DNA of 59,094 nt from contig JAKFUU010000021.1 in NCBI GenBank assembly GCA_021732525.1, forward strand, positions 1-59,094, read 5' to 3'. Source of the stretch: Sphingomonadaceae bacterium. GTDB taxonomy: Bacteria > Pseudomonadota > Alphaproteobacteria > Sphingomonadales > Sphingomonadaceae. The position numbers and the translations under genes are program-made. Below the pieces are notes generated by a model. That model was not told where the DNA came from, did not search any database, and saw only the letters and a program-made list of their open reading frames with translations. Shown piece after piece: positions 9,609-17,949 of the stretch (its first letter is position 1; each line of letters opens with the position of its first letter).

Positions 9609-11225
9609 ATGACAATAAGATTTTCTTTTCGCAAATTGCTTTTGGCATCCGCGGTGGTCTTTGCTGGCGCGTCGGCGGCCTATCCGCAAACGGTTGATTC
9701 GGATAATCAAATAGTCGATGAGGGTTTGAACCGATCCGAGGTGATGAAACTCGCGCATGAGCTGGTCGATGGTATTGGCCCGCGCCTGTCCAATTCCCCC
9801 AAAATGCGTGAGGCCGAAGAATGGGCGATTGCCAAATTCAAGCAATGGGGCCTCACCAATGTGCGCCGCGAAGGCTTTGAATTTGGCCGGGGTTGGTCGA
9901 TCAATGCGTCGGATGTGCAGATGATATCGCCGCGCGCGATGCCGATCACCGCCATTCCCATCGCCTGGACACCGGCAACCGCTGGAACGATCCGCGCAGA
10001 GGTGGCGTTTGCGCCGATTAGCAAAGAAGAACATTTTGCGAAATGGCGCGGCAAATTGGCGGGAAAGATCGTGTTTATCAGCTTGCCGGGAACGGGCGAT
10101 GAACCCGATAAACCCGCTTTTCAGCGGCTTGAATCCAAGGATATCTCCAAATTTGATGAATTTAGCCTACCCGATTTTGACCCGGCGGCCGAAGACCGGC
10201 GGCAAAAACGGGTTTTATTTGCCGAAAAGCTGGATGCATTTTTGAAGGCCGAAGGCGCGCTGGCCATCGTTCGCCGCTCGCGCCGCGATGGCAAGCTGTT
10301 GCATGGGGAGGGCTATGCCTATCTCAAAGGGCGCAGCTTGGCCTTGCCGGCGGTGGAAATTGCCGCCGAAGATTATCGGCGGATTGCGCGTTTTGCCAAA
10401 AGCGGCCCGGCACCGGTCATCTCGATCAACAGCGACGTGCAATATCATGATAATGACAGCATGGCTTATAACATCATCGGCGAAATTGCCGGCACCGATC
10501 CCAAGGCGGGTTATGTGATGGCGGGAGCGCATTTTGACAGCTGGGCGGGCGGCGACGGCGCGGTCGATAACGGCGCGGGCAGCGTGACCGTGATGGAGGC
10601 TGCGCGGATTTTATCCAAGCTGAACAAGCGGCCCCGGCGCACCATCCGATTTGCGCTTTGGGCCGCCGAAGAACAGGGGCTTTTGGGATCGCTGGCCTAT
10701 ATTGAAAAACATATGGCGTCGCGCCCGCCCGCACCCGCCGATGCACCCTCACCAAGCTTTGGCTGGGCGGAGCGTTTCCCGATTACGGTAAAACCGGGCC
10801 ATGCCGAAATGAAGGCTTATTTCAATATGGATAATGGATCGGGCAAATTTCGCGGCATTTATGCCGAGGGTAATCCCGCCGCGATCCCGCTGCTCAACAA
10901 ATGGATCGCGCCTTTTCGCGCCATGGGCCTGGAAAAAGTGGTCGCCGGGCCGACGGGCGGCACCGATCATGTCTTCATGCAAACCGTCGGCTTGCCCGCC
11001 TATCAATTCATCCAAGACCCGCTCGATTATTTTGCGCGGCTGCATCATACCAATGTCGATACTTTCGATCATTTGCGGCCCAATGATTTGCGGCAGACAT
11101 CGGTGGTGATGGCAGGCGTGTTGCTGGCGGCGGCGAATGACAAGGATGAATTGGCAAGACAGCCGGTGCCGACCAAGCCCAACCCAACCGATCCGTTCAA
11201 ATATGAGGACCCGGATCGCGATTAA
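9609..11225 (+). CDS. Exported M28 family zinc aminopeptidase
   Basis: 538 residues with a clear signal peptide (cleavage after SAAYPQ, ~28). The middle (~130-260) looks like a protease-associated domain inserted before the catalytic part. The M28 zinc site is visible: AHFDSWAGGDGAVDNGAG gives the first His and the bridging Asp, WAAEEQGLLGS gives the catalytic and metal Glu, and a distal GTDHVFM/HTNVDTFDHL region supplies the remaining ligands. Expected to release N-terminal residues from peptides in the periplasm. Monocistronic, with its own promoter region shared with the divergent MaoC gene. Confidence 0.9.
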   Translation: MTIRFSFRKLLLASAVVFAGASAAYPQTVDSDNQIVDEGLNRSEVMKLAHELVDGIGPRLSNSPKMREAEEWAIAKFKQWGLTNVRREGFEFGRGWSINASDVQMISPRAMPITAIPIAWTPATAGTIRAEVAFAPISKEEHFAKWRGKLAGKIVFISLPGTGDEPDKPAFQRLESKDISKFDEFSLPDFDPAAEDRRQKRVLFAEKLDAFLKAEGALAIVRRSRRDGKLLHGEGYAYLKGRSLALPAVEIAAEDYRRIARFAKSGPAPVISINSDVQYHDNDSMAYNIIGEIAGTDPKAGYVMAGAHFDSWAGGDGAVDNGAGSVTVMEAARILSKLNKRPRRTIRFALWAAEEQGLLGSLAYIEKHMASRPPAPADAPSPSFGWAERFPITVKPGHAEMKAYFNMDNGSGKFRGIYAEGNPAAIPLLNKWIAPFRAMGLEKVVAGPTGGTDHVFMQTVGLPAYQFIQDPLDYFARLHHTNVDTFDHLRPNDLRQTSVVMAGVLLAAANDKDELARQPVPTKPNPTDPFKYEDPDRD

Positions 11226-11258
11226 ACAAACGGATCAGCGCGTCCGATCCCGCTTGCT

Positions 11259-12371
11259 TCACACGTTGAATTTGAAGTGGAGTACGTCGCCGTCCTTGAC
11301 GACATATTCCTTGCCCTCTTGACGCAATTTGCCCGCATCGCGCGCGCCGGCTTCGCCATTTAGCGCGAGATAATCGTCGTAAGCGATGGTTTCGGCGCGG
11401 ATGAAGCCGCGTTCAAAATCGCTGTGAATAGCGCCCGCCGCCTGCGGTCCTTTGCTGCCTGCTGTTACCGTCCATGCCCGCGCTTCTTTCGGGCCAACGG
11501 TGAAGAAGGTGATCAGATGCAGCAGATCATAGCCCGACCAGATGATCCGCGCGAGGCCGGTTTCCTCAAGCCCAATTTCGGTCAGAAACTCCATGCGCTC
11601 TGCCATGTCCAAGCCGACCAGCTCGCTCTCAATTTTCGCGGAGACGACCACGGCATTTGCGCCTTGCGCTTTCGCCATAGCAAACACCGCGTCGCTATGC
11701 GCGTTGCCCTTGGCGGCTGCGCCTTCGTCGACATTGCAAACATAAAGCACGGGTTTGGATGTCAACAATTGCGCTTGCTTGAAAATCTGCTCCTCATCTT
11801 TGTCATTCAACTCGGTCAGGCGGGCAGGACGGCCTTCGCGCAGCAAATCGAGCGCGCGGGCGAGCACGCCGGCGGTGGCCTTGGCCTCTTTGTCGCCGCT
11901 ATTGGCTTTTTTCTGCAAGGCGGGAACGCGCTTTTCCAGGCTTTCGAGGTCGGATAGCATCAGTTCGGTTTCCACGGTTTCAGCGTCGGATACGGGATCA
12001 ACCCGGTCATCGACATGCTGCACATCTTCGCCGACATCGGCATTTTCAAAACAGCGCAATACATGGACGATGGCATCCACTTCGCGAATATTGCCCAAAA
12101 ACTGATTGCCCAAACCTTCGCCCTTGGATGCGCCGCGGACGAGGCCCGCAATGTCAACAAAAGCAAGCTGCGTCGGGATGATTTTTTGACTGCTGGCAAT
12201 CGCCGCGAGTTTATCGAGCCGGGGATCGGGCACCGCGACATTGCCGACATTGGGTTCAATCGTGCAGAAAGGATAATTTGCAGCCTGCGCGCTTTGCGTC
12301 TCGGTCAACGCGTTGAAAAGGGTGGATTTGCCCACATTGGGAAGGCCGACGATACCGCATTTGAAACCCAT
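11259..12371 (-). CDS. ychF: Redox-regulated ATPase YchF
   Basis: Obg-superfamily P-loop protein that prefers ATP and associates with ribosomes. It has 370 residues with the G1 motif GLPNVGKS (9-16), DIAGLVRGASKGEG (G3 region), NVDE in place of the canonical NKxD (the change that gives ATP specificity in YchF), and a C-terminal TGS domain ending LHFKFNV. The start at 12371 matches the conserved MGFKCGIVG N-terminus; the longer open frame to 12440 has no family support. Located downstream of pth and a small ORF on the same strand, a common pth-ychF arrangement. Confidence 0.96.
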   Translation of the reverse strand: MGFKCGIVGLPNVGKSTLFNALTETQSAQAANYPFCTIEPNVGNVAVPDPRLDKLAAIASSQKIIPTQLAFVDIAGLVRGASKGEGLGNQFLGNIREVDAIVHVLRCFENADVGEDVQHVDDRVDPVSDAETVETELMLSDLESLEKRVPALQKKANSGDKEAKATAGVLARALDLLREGRPARLTELNDKDEEQIFKQAQLLTSKPVLYVCNVDEGAAAKGNAHSDAVFAMAKAQGANAVVVSAKIESELVGLDMAERMEFLTEIGLEETGLARIIWSGYDLLHLITFFTVGPKEARAWTVTAGSKGPQAAGAIHSDFERGFIRAETIAYDDYLALNGEAGARDAGKLRQEGKEYVVKDGDVLHFKFNV

Positions 12372-12388
12372 TGTTGATCTTTCTGTCG

Positions 12389-12613
12389 TTATGCCGGCTG
12401 CGGCATGTTGGTCCATTTCAGGGGGCAAGTGAAGGACCATTGTGTTGGCCCATAGTCACCAAGCCCTTCATGCGCAAAGTCGATAGTCATATCAAATTGC
12501 GCTTCAACCTTATTTTCGTAAATGGGGCCAAATGATACGCTGTTCACATCGATGGGATGCGGCCCGACCAATCCTGACATGGGTTGGAGAAGCGATATTG
12601 GAAAATTTGTCAT
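12389..12613 (-). CDS. Small hypothetical protein between pth and ychF
   Basis: 74 residues, no domain recognised. The ATG overlaps the pth stop as ATGA, and the gene ends 17 bases before ychF, so the frame fits neatly into the pth-ychF operon. That is the main argument that it is real. The sequence is acidic and beta-like (FGPIYENKVEAQFDMTIDFA), without signal peptide or membrane segment. No function is proposed. Confidence 0.6.
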   Translation of the reverse strand: MTNFPISLLQPMSGLVGPHPIDVNSVSFGPIYENKVEAQFDMTIDFAHEGLGDYGPTQWSFTCPLKWTNMPQPA

Positions 12614-13188
12614 GGCGCCGCTTCTTGCAACCGCATCGCGACATCATTCATAAACCGCACATCATCGCGCACGGCCAGCCAATGTGCCTCCGCCCCCACC
12701 GCGCCGAGCAAATCGGTTAGCGGGTCGATCTCGTTCTTGGCAAAATTGCCGAGCACATAACCGGTTACCCGGTCCTTATGCCCCGGATGGCCAATACCAA
12801 TGCGCACGCGGCGGAAATCTTCGCCAATATGCGCGATGCTGCTGCGTATCCCATTATGCCCCGCCGCGCCGCCGCCTTGCTTTACCTTGACCTTGAACGG
12901 CGCAAGGTCAAGCTCGTCGTAAAATACCGTCACATCGCGCGGCGTAGCTTTGTAAAAATCCATCGCTGCACGAATGCTTTGCCCGCTTTCATTCATATAA
13001 GTGGCGGGTTTGAGCATCAGGATTTTCTCGGCCCCAATCTGCGCTTCTTGTGCCCAGCCTTTGAATTTCTTGGCTGGGGCGGGCAGGTCATTTATTTCGG
13101 CAATGGCGTCGATCACCATAAAGCCGATATTATGCCGGTGCATCGCATATTGCGGTCCGGGATTGCCAAGGCCTGCCCAAATTTGCAT
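12610..13188 (-). CDS. pth: Peptidyl-tRNA hydrolase
   Basis: Releases tRNA from peptidyl-tRNA that has dropped off ribosomes. 192 residues with the active-site set of bacterial Pth: N9 in GLGNPG, catalytic H19 in HRHNIGF, N66 in YMNESG, D91/D94 in YDELDL and N112 in GGAAGHNGIRS. It follows rplY on the same strand after a terminator-like hairpin, an rplY-pth-ychF order seen in many alphaproteobacteria. The stop overlaps the downstream small ORF. Confidence 0.97.
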   Translation of the reverse strand: MQIWAGLGNPGPQYAMHRHNIGFMVIDAIAEINDLPAPAKKFKGWAQEAQIGAEKILMLKPATYMNESGQSIRAAMDFYKATPRDVTVFYDELDLAPFKVKVKQGGGAAGHNGIRSSIAHIGEDFRRVRIGIGHPGHKDRVTGYVLGNFAKNEIDPLTDLLGAVGAEAHWLAVRDDVRFMNDVAMRLQEAAP

Positions 13189-13220
13189 CCGCCGCTGCTA
13201 GCGTGCTTTGCGGATAAAGA

Positions 13221-13255
13221 AAAGGCCAGCGATGCCCAAAGCGCCGCTGGCCTTT
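13221..13255 (-). terminator. Intrinsic terminator after rplY
   Basis: On the minus strand, an 11-bp stem AAAGGCCAGCG/CGCTGGCCTTT (13245-13255 with 13221-13231) around a 13-base loop is followed by a T-rich run (TTTTCTTTAT). It sits between the rplY stop (13280) and pth start (13188), so it should reduce rplY read-through into pth. Partial read-through is plausible. Confidence 0.75.
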
Positions 13256-13279
13256 CGGATATTGGTACAGCCCGGCCGG

Positions 13280-13891
13280 TTAAGCGTCGGCATCCTTGGT
13301 GGTGTCGCCTTCCTGGCTCTTCATGCCCGATGGGGCGACGATAGTGGCGATGGTGAAATCACGGTCGGTAATTGCGCTTTTCGATCCGCTGGGCAGGGTA
13401 ACCGCCGAAATATGGATCGCCTCACCAACGTCATATCCGGTCACGTCGATATCGATATGATCGGGGATCTTGGTCGCATCGCAGATCAGCTCCAAATCGT
13501 GCCGAACAATATTGAGCACGCCGCCGCGCTTGAGGCCGGGCGAAGCAGCTTCGTTGATAAAGCGCACGGGCACTTCGACATGCACCGTTGCGTCCTTGGC
13601 CAGACGGAAGAAATCGACATGAACGGGGCGATCGGAAACCGGGTGGAATGCCACATCTTTGGGCAAAGTAATTTCGGTTTTGCCATCCAAAGTCAACGCA
13701 ACCGTGCTGTTGGTAAAGGCACCGGTCATCAATAATTTGACCAACGCTTTTTCTTCAACATGGATGGTTACGGGGGGTTTATTATCGCCATAAATAACGG
13801 CGGGTGTCCGGCCTGCACGGCGCAATGCACGGGAGGCTCCCTTGCCAGCCCGTTCGCGCAGCTCGGCCGACAATGTCAGCTGATCGCTCAT
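13280..13891 (-). CDS. rplY: 50S ribosomal protein L25, general stress (Ctc) form
   Basis: Binds 5S rRNA in the large subunit. 203 residues, the long two-domain Ctc type: an N-terminal 5S-binding domain (~1-95, with [14 protein letters not shown] and VIYGDNKPP), then the C-terminal TL5-like beta domain ([19 protein letters not shown]). A charged tail ends it. The start ATG at 13891 gives the normal N-terminus [13 protein letters not shown]. First gene of the rplY-pth-ychF series. Confidence 0.95.
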   Translation of the reverse strand: MSDQLTLSAELRERAGKGASRALRRAGRTPAVIYGDNKPPVTIHVEEKALVKLLMTGAFTNSTVALTLDGKTEITLPKDVAFHPVSDRPVHVDFFRLAKDATVHVEVPVRFINEAASPGLKRGGVLNIVRHDLELICDATKIPDHIDIDVTGYDVGEAIHISAVTLPSGSKSAITDRDFTIATIVAPSGMKSQEGDTTKDADA

Positions 13892-14006
13892 AGATATTCT
13901 CCAATTAAACTATAGATCTTGCCGCAACGCCTCCAGGGATGACCATCACGTGCAAGCGCGCGGCCTTACGCGGGGAAACGCCGAAACGCAAGCGGAGTCA
14001 TGAAGC

Positions 14007-14927
14007 TTATTGAATCCGTTCAACTTTATATCCTTTGGCGGCCATTAAGGCGGGCAATCCGCTGGATCCGGCCACATGCGCCGCCCCCACCGCGACAAAG
14101 GGCCGTCGCCCCTGATCGATCAGGACGGACATTTGCCTTGCCCAATTTTGGTTGCGCGTATCGAGCAAGCTTTCGCGCAGCTTTGGCGATGCCAACGCGC
14201 CCGTTGCTGCGCCGGAGAGCAAGGCGTCGGCCCGCCCATCCATCCAATGATCCAGTATTTTTTTGGTTTCGGCGCGCGCATTTCTTGCGCTGCGCAATGC
14301 CGCGGCGAGGAGCAGCCGTTGATCCGCCTCGGGCAGCCGATCAAAATAGCCAAATTGCTGCGCGGCGGTTTCCAATCCGGCATGCGGTTTGCCGGCCGCG
14401 TGAAATATTGTCTGCAATATTGATTCGACACCCGATGAGGTTTCCATGCCCAAACCGGCGCTGGCTGCGCCCGCAATGGTCACCGCCGCGGCCCAGCTTT
14501 CCATTTTTTGGAGCCTATCTGCATGGATATCTATGCCCTCCAAAATTGCCTTGGTCGCGCCAACCGGTGCCGATGGGATGCGCTTTGCTATGGGCGGCAG
14601 GCCGGAGCTGATCCCCATTTGCGCAAAAATTTCGGAAATGGCGGCCTTGTTGTCCAGGCCAGCCACTTCGGTGACCAAGCTGTCCGATTGCCGGATCGCT
14701 TTGCCGATTGTTGGTGTCTGCCAACGGATATCCGGCGGGAGCAGATGCACCGTGCCGAAAATATAGGCTTTGTTGCCTTGGGTGCCGGTTACTTGCCAAA
14801 GCGCGGGCCTGCCTTGACCATGAACGACAATCGCGCGCTGCTCGGCCTCCCCCGTACAGGCCGAAGCCATCATGAACGCGGGCCATAGGGCAAAGAACAA
14901 GAAAACGCGGCGAATGAACTTCGTCAT
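14007..14927 (-). CDS. TraB/GumN family exported protein (second of a tandem pair)
   Basis: 306 residues from the ATG at 14927: signal peptide/lipoprotein-like N-terminus (MASAC near residue 24), then the TraB/GumN fold with the first conserved motif FGTVHLLPPDI and the distal motif VGAAHVAGSSGLP. Members resemble the Tiki metalloprotease fold, but their bacterial role is not known. The start codon lies inside a GTCATTGCGAG repeat (14922-15000): ATG-ACG at its border begins the protein. The frame is open farther upstream to 15065, but that part is repeat plus the end of the neighbouring gene. Paralogue of the next gene upstream. Confidence 0.85.
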   Translation of the reverse strand: MTKFIRRVFLFFALWPAFMMASACTGEAEQRAIVVHGQGRPALWQVTGTQGNKAYIFGTVHLLPPDIRWQTPTIGKAIRQSDSLVTEVAGLDNKAAISEIFAQMGISSGLPPIAKRIPSAPVGATKAILEGIDIHADRLQKMESWAAAVTIAGAASAGLGMETSSGVESILQTIFHAAGKPHAGLETAAQQFGYFDRLPEADQRLLLAAALRSARNARAETKKILDHWMDGRADALLSGAATGALASPKLRESLLDTRNQNWARQMSVLIDQGRRPFVAVGAAHVAGSSGLPALMAAKGYKVERIQ

Positions 14928-15000
14928 TGCGAGCCTAGCGAAACAATTCAGCGGAGGGCGCCGCAGGGTCTGGATTGCCACGCTGCTCTCGCAACGACGC
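14922..15000. repeat. GTCATTGCGAG-family palindromic repeat at a start codon
   Basis: Left end CGTCATTGCGAG and right end CTCGCAACGACG form the outer inverted repeat, with CAATTC/GGATTG-type inner sequence. It is a somewhat degraded copy of the family also seen at 28850, 36264, 42632 and 51241. It lies between the two TraB-like genes and covers the start of the downstream one (14925-14927). Confidence 0.8.
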
Positions 15001-15042
15001 TCCAAGATAAAGCCATCTCGCCCTTTCGAGATTTCCATTCGA

Positions 15043-16011
15043 TCAATGATTAACCCGCGCGGCATTTAATCCATAAGCGGTCAGCAAATGGGGCACGCTG
15101 GTTGTGCCGGACAAATGGCCCGCGCCTACAGCGATGAATATAGTCCCTGGTTTTTGCATCCGCTTGTTAATCCACGCCGCCCAGTTGGCGTTGCGCTGTG
15201 TTAACAACCGGTCCGCCAGCAACAATTCGCCCAATAGCCCTTCATTGATTAGCGCCGCCAATTTTTCCGGTTCCCCCGCCGACCAAGATTCAACCAATTG
15301 GTCGATCAATTTATTGCCGCCTTCCAAATCCTTCGCACCTTCAATCAGGAAGCGGATTTGCGCGGCTTCGGGAAGTTTATCGAACAGGCCAAGTTGATAT
15401 TGGACCGTTTCAAGACCAAGGATGGGCTTCTTCGCTGCTTTGGCCGATGATGTCAGAATGCTGTCGGCGCCCGCATCCGGTGTAAAACCCGCCTTGGTGA
15501 GTGCCAATATTTGCATGGCCAATCCCGCCGCCCAAGGATCAAGTGGGTCAAAGCTCGCCTCTGGCAAACCAAGTTGCTTCATCGCGGCGTCATAAATCGC
15601 ACGATCATTCTCGGTCAGTTTTTGACGCAGCGATTTACCGCTGGTATCGATCGCCAATTTCGCGAATAACTCTTGCGCTTTCTGATCGCTGCCGTCGGGC
15701 AGTTCCAGCACCAATTGATCCGACTGGTCAAAAGCTGTCTTTAGCCCGCCGTCAAACCAACTGACGCCGGGTTTGAGCACATGGATGGTGCCGAACAGAT
15801 AGACCGTGGTGTCGGCATCCTTGACCACCCAAAGCGCAGGGTTCGCATCGACCGTTTCGGCTTTGGCATTGACAACGGGGGCCAGCGTATCGATCGCGGC
15901 CGGCGCTGGCGCTGCCTCCTGCGCCGCTGCGCTGTTCGACCCGGCGGGCGAAAATATCGACAGGGTCAATGTGGCGGCGACCAACAAACTATTGACGGTT
16001 TTGGTTCTCAT
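15043..16011 (-). CDS. TraB/GumN family exported protein (first of a tandem pair)
   Basis: 322 residues with a signal peptide (cleavage near AAAQEA, ~31). The TraB/GumN core has FGTIHVLKPG and ELPDGSD near the start and VGAGHLSGTTSVPHLL near the end. Two short His-containing motifs at both ends of the domain are the family hallmark. About 115 bases separate it from a diverged paralogue of the same family downstream, so this is a tandem duplication with one copy shortened. Periplasmic; function unknown. Confidence 0.88.
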   Translation of the reverse strand: MRTKTVNSLLVAATLTLSIFSPAGSNSAAAQEAAPAPAAIDTLAPVVNAKAETVDANPALWVVKDADTTVYLFGTIHVLKPGVSWFDGGLKTAFDQSDQLVLELPDGSDQKAQELFAKLAIDTSGKSLRQKLTENDRAIYDAAMKQLGLPEASFDPLDPWAAGLAMQILALTKAGFTPDAGADSILTSSAKAAKKPILGLETVQYQLGLFDKLPEAAQIRFLIEGAKDLEGGNKLIDQLVESWSAGEPEKLAALINEGLLGELLLADRLLTQRNANWAAWINKRMQKPGTIFIAVGAGHLSGTTSVPHLLTAYGLNAARVNH

Positions 16012-16061
16012 ATATCATTCCTTTGCTTGGGGTCGAAATGCTGAGTGAAATCTGCTGCGGT

Positions 16062-16490
16062 TCATGACATATATTTCTTCTTGACCCACACCGCGCCGCA
16101 AATGAGCAATGTGGTGTAATAGATAACGATGCCATTGGGTTCGGGGACAAGCCCGCCGCGCCATAATATCCACCAAACTGGCGCAGCGATTGCGTAAAAA
16201 TAAAAGGCATAATAAGCACCTTCTTTATAGGCATGTGCTTCCTGTTCATCGACGGTACGGTGCCAGAAGATGCTGATGACCGGAAGGAAGAAACCCCATA
16301 TTATTGCGAAAATAATTGCGGCGGAGGCAGGAATTTCGCTGTTGCTCAAAGTCAATAATGGCTGCTCCCCCAAATCGGGGACAACCATTGCCATCGCGCC
16401 GCCGGTAATGCCGCCGAGCAGCGCACAGCCAATAAGAATATTGCGGTTCAAACGTTCTTTTTTGGTCAATGGTTCGTCATTTTTAGGCAT
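16062..16490 (-). CDS. Small membrane protein coupled to an XRE regulator
   Basis: 142 residues with about four hydrophobic segments (~18-40, 50-72, 90-112, 117-137) and a Lys-rich N-terminus. No domain recognised. The ATG at 16490 has GGAGG five bases upstream and lies inside the end of the XRE gene (8-base overlap), so translation is coupled. Two-gene units of a short XRE-type regulator and a small membrane protein are common in bacteria, and the regulator usually controls the unit. A longer frame to 16583 exists but lacks this support. Confidence 0.75.
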   Translation of the reverse strand: MPKNDEPLTKKERLNRNILIGCALLGGITGGAMAMVVPDLGEQPLLTLSNSEIPASAAIIFAIIWGFFLPVISIFWHRTVDEQEAHAYKEGAYYAFYFYAIAAPVWWILWRGGLVPEPNGIVIYYTTLLICGAVWVKKKYMS

Positions 16491-16695
16491 CTTTGCCTCC
16501 GTTAAATCCGTCATCAAAAATCTCCTCAATCGGCAAATCAAACAGCCGCGCGATTTTGAAGGCCAACGGCAGCGAGGGATCATATTTCCCCGTCTCTATT
16601 GCATTGACCGCTTGGCGGGAGACATCAAGATGCTCACCCAATTGCGCCTGACTCCAATCGCGCATCGCACGCAGAACTTTCAGTTTGTTTTTCAT
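16483..16695 (-). CDS. XRE-family helix-turn-helix regulator, short form
   Basis: 70 residues, essentially one Cro/CI-type HTH domain: QAQLGEHLDVSRQAVNAIET (~16-35) is a textbook recognition-helix region, followed by LPLAFKIARLFDLPIEEIF. This compact form resembles the YozG/PBSX-like regulators that sit in front of small membrane proteins. It overlaps the downstream membrane-protein gene by 8 bases and is divergent from glyQ. Confidence 0.88.
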   Translation of the reverse strand: MKNKLKVLRAMRDWSQAQLGEHLDVSRQAVNAIETGKYDPSLPLAFKIARLFDLPIEEIFDDGFNGGKDA

Positions 16696-16818
16696 TGCGT
16701 CATTCCGGTAATCTCTAGTCTTGTGAAGCTGATCTTTTGTCAGCTGACCATGACTATATGTCCTGATTCACTAGTAATGTCAATAGCACCTTGCAAAAAG
16801 ATATGTTTGCATTGCAGA

Positions 16819-16839
16819 AAGCCCGAAATTCGGGCTTTT
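16819..16839 (+). terminator. Terminator-like hairpin in the glyQ leader
   Basis: AAGCCCGAA-A-TTCGGGCTT followed by TTG TTG gives a strong short stem with a brief U-run, about 75 bases before the glyQ ATG. The region between the divergent XRE gene and glyQ has no other gene for it to terminate, so attenuation of glyQS or a chance palindrome are both possible. Confidence 0.45.
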
Positions 16840-16913
16840 GTTGCCTCAGAAGGTCGGTCAATCCGGGGGCAAATCCGCTTGATTTCGCAGTTGCAATAGG
16901 CCAAGGGCTGGCC

Positions 16914-17807
16914 ATGAATATCGCTGTAAATCCGCCCTGCGACCACGCGCCGCTTAGCTTTCAGGATATAATCCTGACGCTGCATGCGTTTTGGGCACAG
17001 CAAGGATGCGTCATCTTGCAACCTTATGACATGCGGGTGGGGGCGGGCACATTTCACCCGGCGACCACCTTGCGTTCGCTGGGGCCAGAGCCGTGGAATG
17101 CCGCCTATGTGCAGCCGTCGCGGCGGCCCACCGATGGCCGTTACGGCGAAAATCCCAACCGCTTGCAGCATTATTATCAATATCAGGTGATCATGAAGCC
17201 GTCGCCGGATAACCTGCAAGAACTGTATCTGGGCAGCCTATCCGCCATCGGCATTGACCCGATGCTGCATGATATCCGCTTTGTCGAGGATGACTGGGAA
17301 AGCCCGACCTTGGGCGCATGGGGCCTTGGTTGGGAAGTATGGTGCGACGGCATGGAGGTGACGCAGTTCACTTACTTCCAGCAAATGGGCGGGTTTGATT
17401 GCAAGCCGGTGGCGGGTGAGCTGACCTATGGTCTTGAACGGCTGGCGATGTATATTCAGGGCGTGGACCGCGTTTATGATCTCGATTTTAACGGAGCAGG
17501 CGTCAGCTACGGCGACGTGTTCCTCGAAAATGAGCGGCAGCATTCGAAGTATAATTTTGAAGTCGCCGATACCGAACAGCTATTTCAAGGTTTCCGCAAT
17601 GCCGAGGCCGAATGCAAACGGTGCATCAATGCTGCCATCCCGCTCGCCGCGTATGACCAGGCGATTGAGGCCAGCCATCTGTTCAACCTGCTGCAAGCGC
17701 GCGGCGTGATCAGCGTGCAGGAACGCGCCAGCTATATGGGCCGGGTGCGCGATTTGGCGAAGGGAAGCTGTCAGGCCTGGATGGAGAAGAATGGGTGGGC
17801 GGCATGA
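16914..17807 (+). CDS. glyQ: Glycine--tRNA ligase alpha subunit
   Basis: Alpha chain of the heterotetrameric (alpha2beta2) bacterial GlyRS, carrying the class II catalytic core that activates glycine. From the ATG at 16914 it has 297 residues with [20 protein letters not shown], the [15 protein letters not shown] block, [17 protein letters not shown] and [12 protein letters not shown], all near-invariant in GlyQ. The frame is open upstream to 16791, but that extension contains the leader hairpin and lacks similarity to GlyQ. glyS follows after a palindromic repeat. Confidence 0.97.
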   Translation: MNIAVNPPCDHAPLSFQDIILTLHAFWAQQGCVILQPYDMRVGAGTFHPATTLRSLGPEPWNAAYVQPSRRPTDGRYGENPNRLQHYYQYQVIMKPSPDNLQELYLGSLSAIGIDPMLHDIRFVEDDWESPTLGAWGLGWEVWCDGMEVTQFTYFQQMGGFDCKPVAGELTYGLERLAMYIQGVDRVYDLDFNGAGVSYGDVFLENERQHSKYNFEVADTEQLFQGFRNAEAECKRCINAAIPLAAYDQAIEASHLFNLLQARGVISVQERASYMGRVRDLAKGSCQAWMEKNGWAA

Positions 17808-17835
17808 TCGCGGCAACGGATATATCCTTCCAATC

Positions 17836-17927
17836 CTTCGTCATTCCCGCGCAGGCGGGAATCCATCTCCGGGCGGTCAAATTTAATCCGCAGTTGATGG
17901 ATTCCCGCCTGCGCGGGAATGACGAAG
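17836..17927. repeat. CATTCCCGCGCAGGCGGGAATCC palindromic repeat between glyQ and glyS
   Basis: Arms CTTCGTCATTCCCGCGCAGG... and the exact complement ending ...GCGGGAATGACGAAG enclose ~30 unique bases. Each arm is itself a hairpin (CCCGC-GCAG-GCGGG). It fills most of the 142-base gap inside the glyQS operon. Confidence 0.9.
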
Positions 17928-17949
17928 CGCGGGGCGGGGGCGAACTGCC

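Noticed and set aside
16791-16913. N-terminal extension of GlyQ
   Set aside because: It contains the leader hairpin and has no similarity to GlyQ starts; the ATG at 16914 gives the conserved N-terminus.
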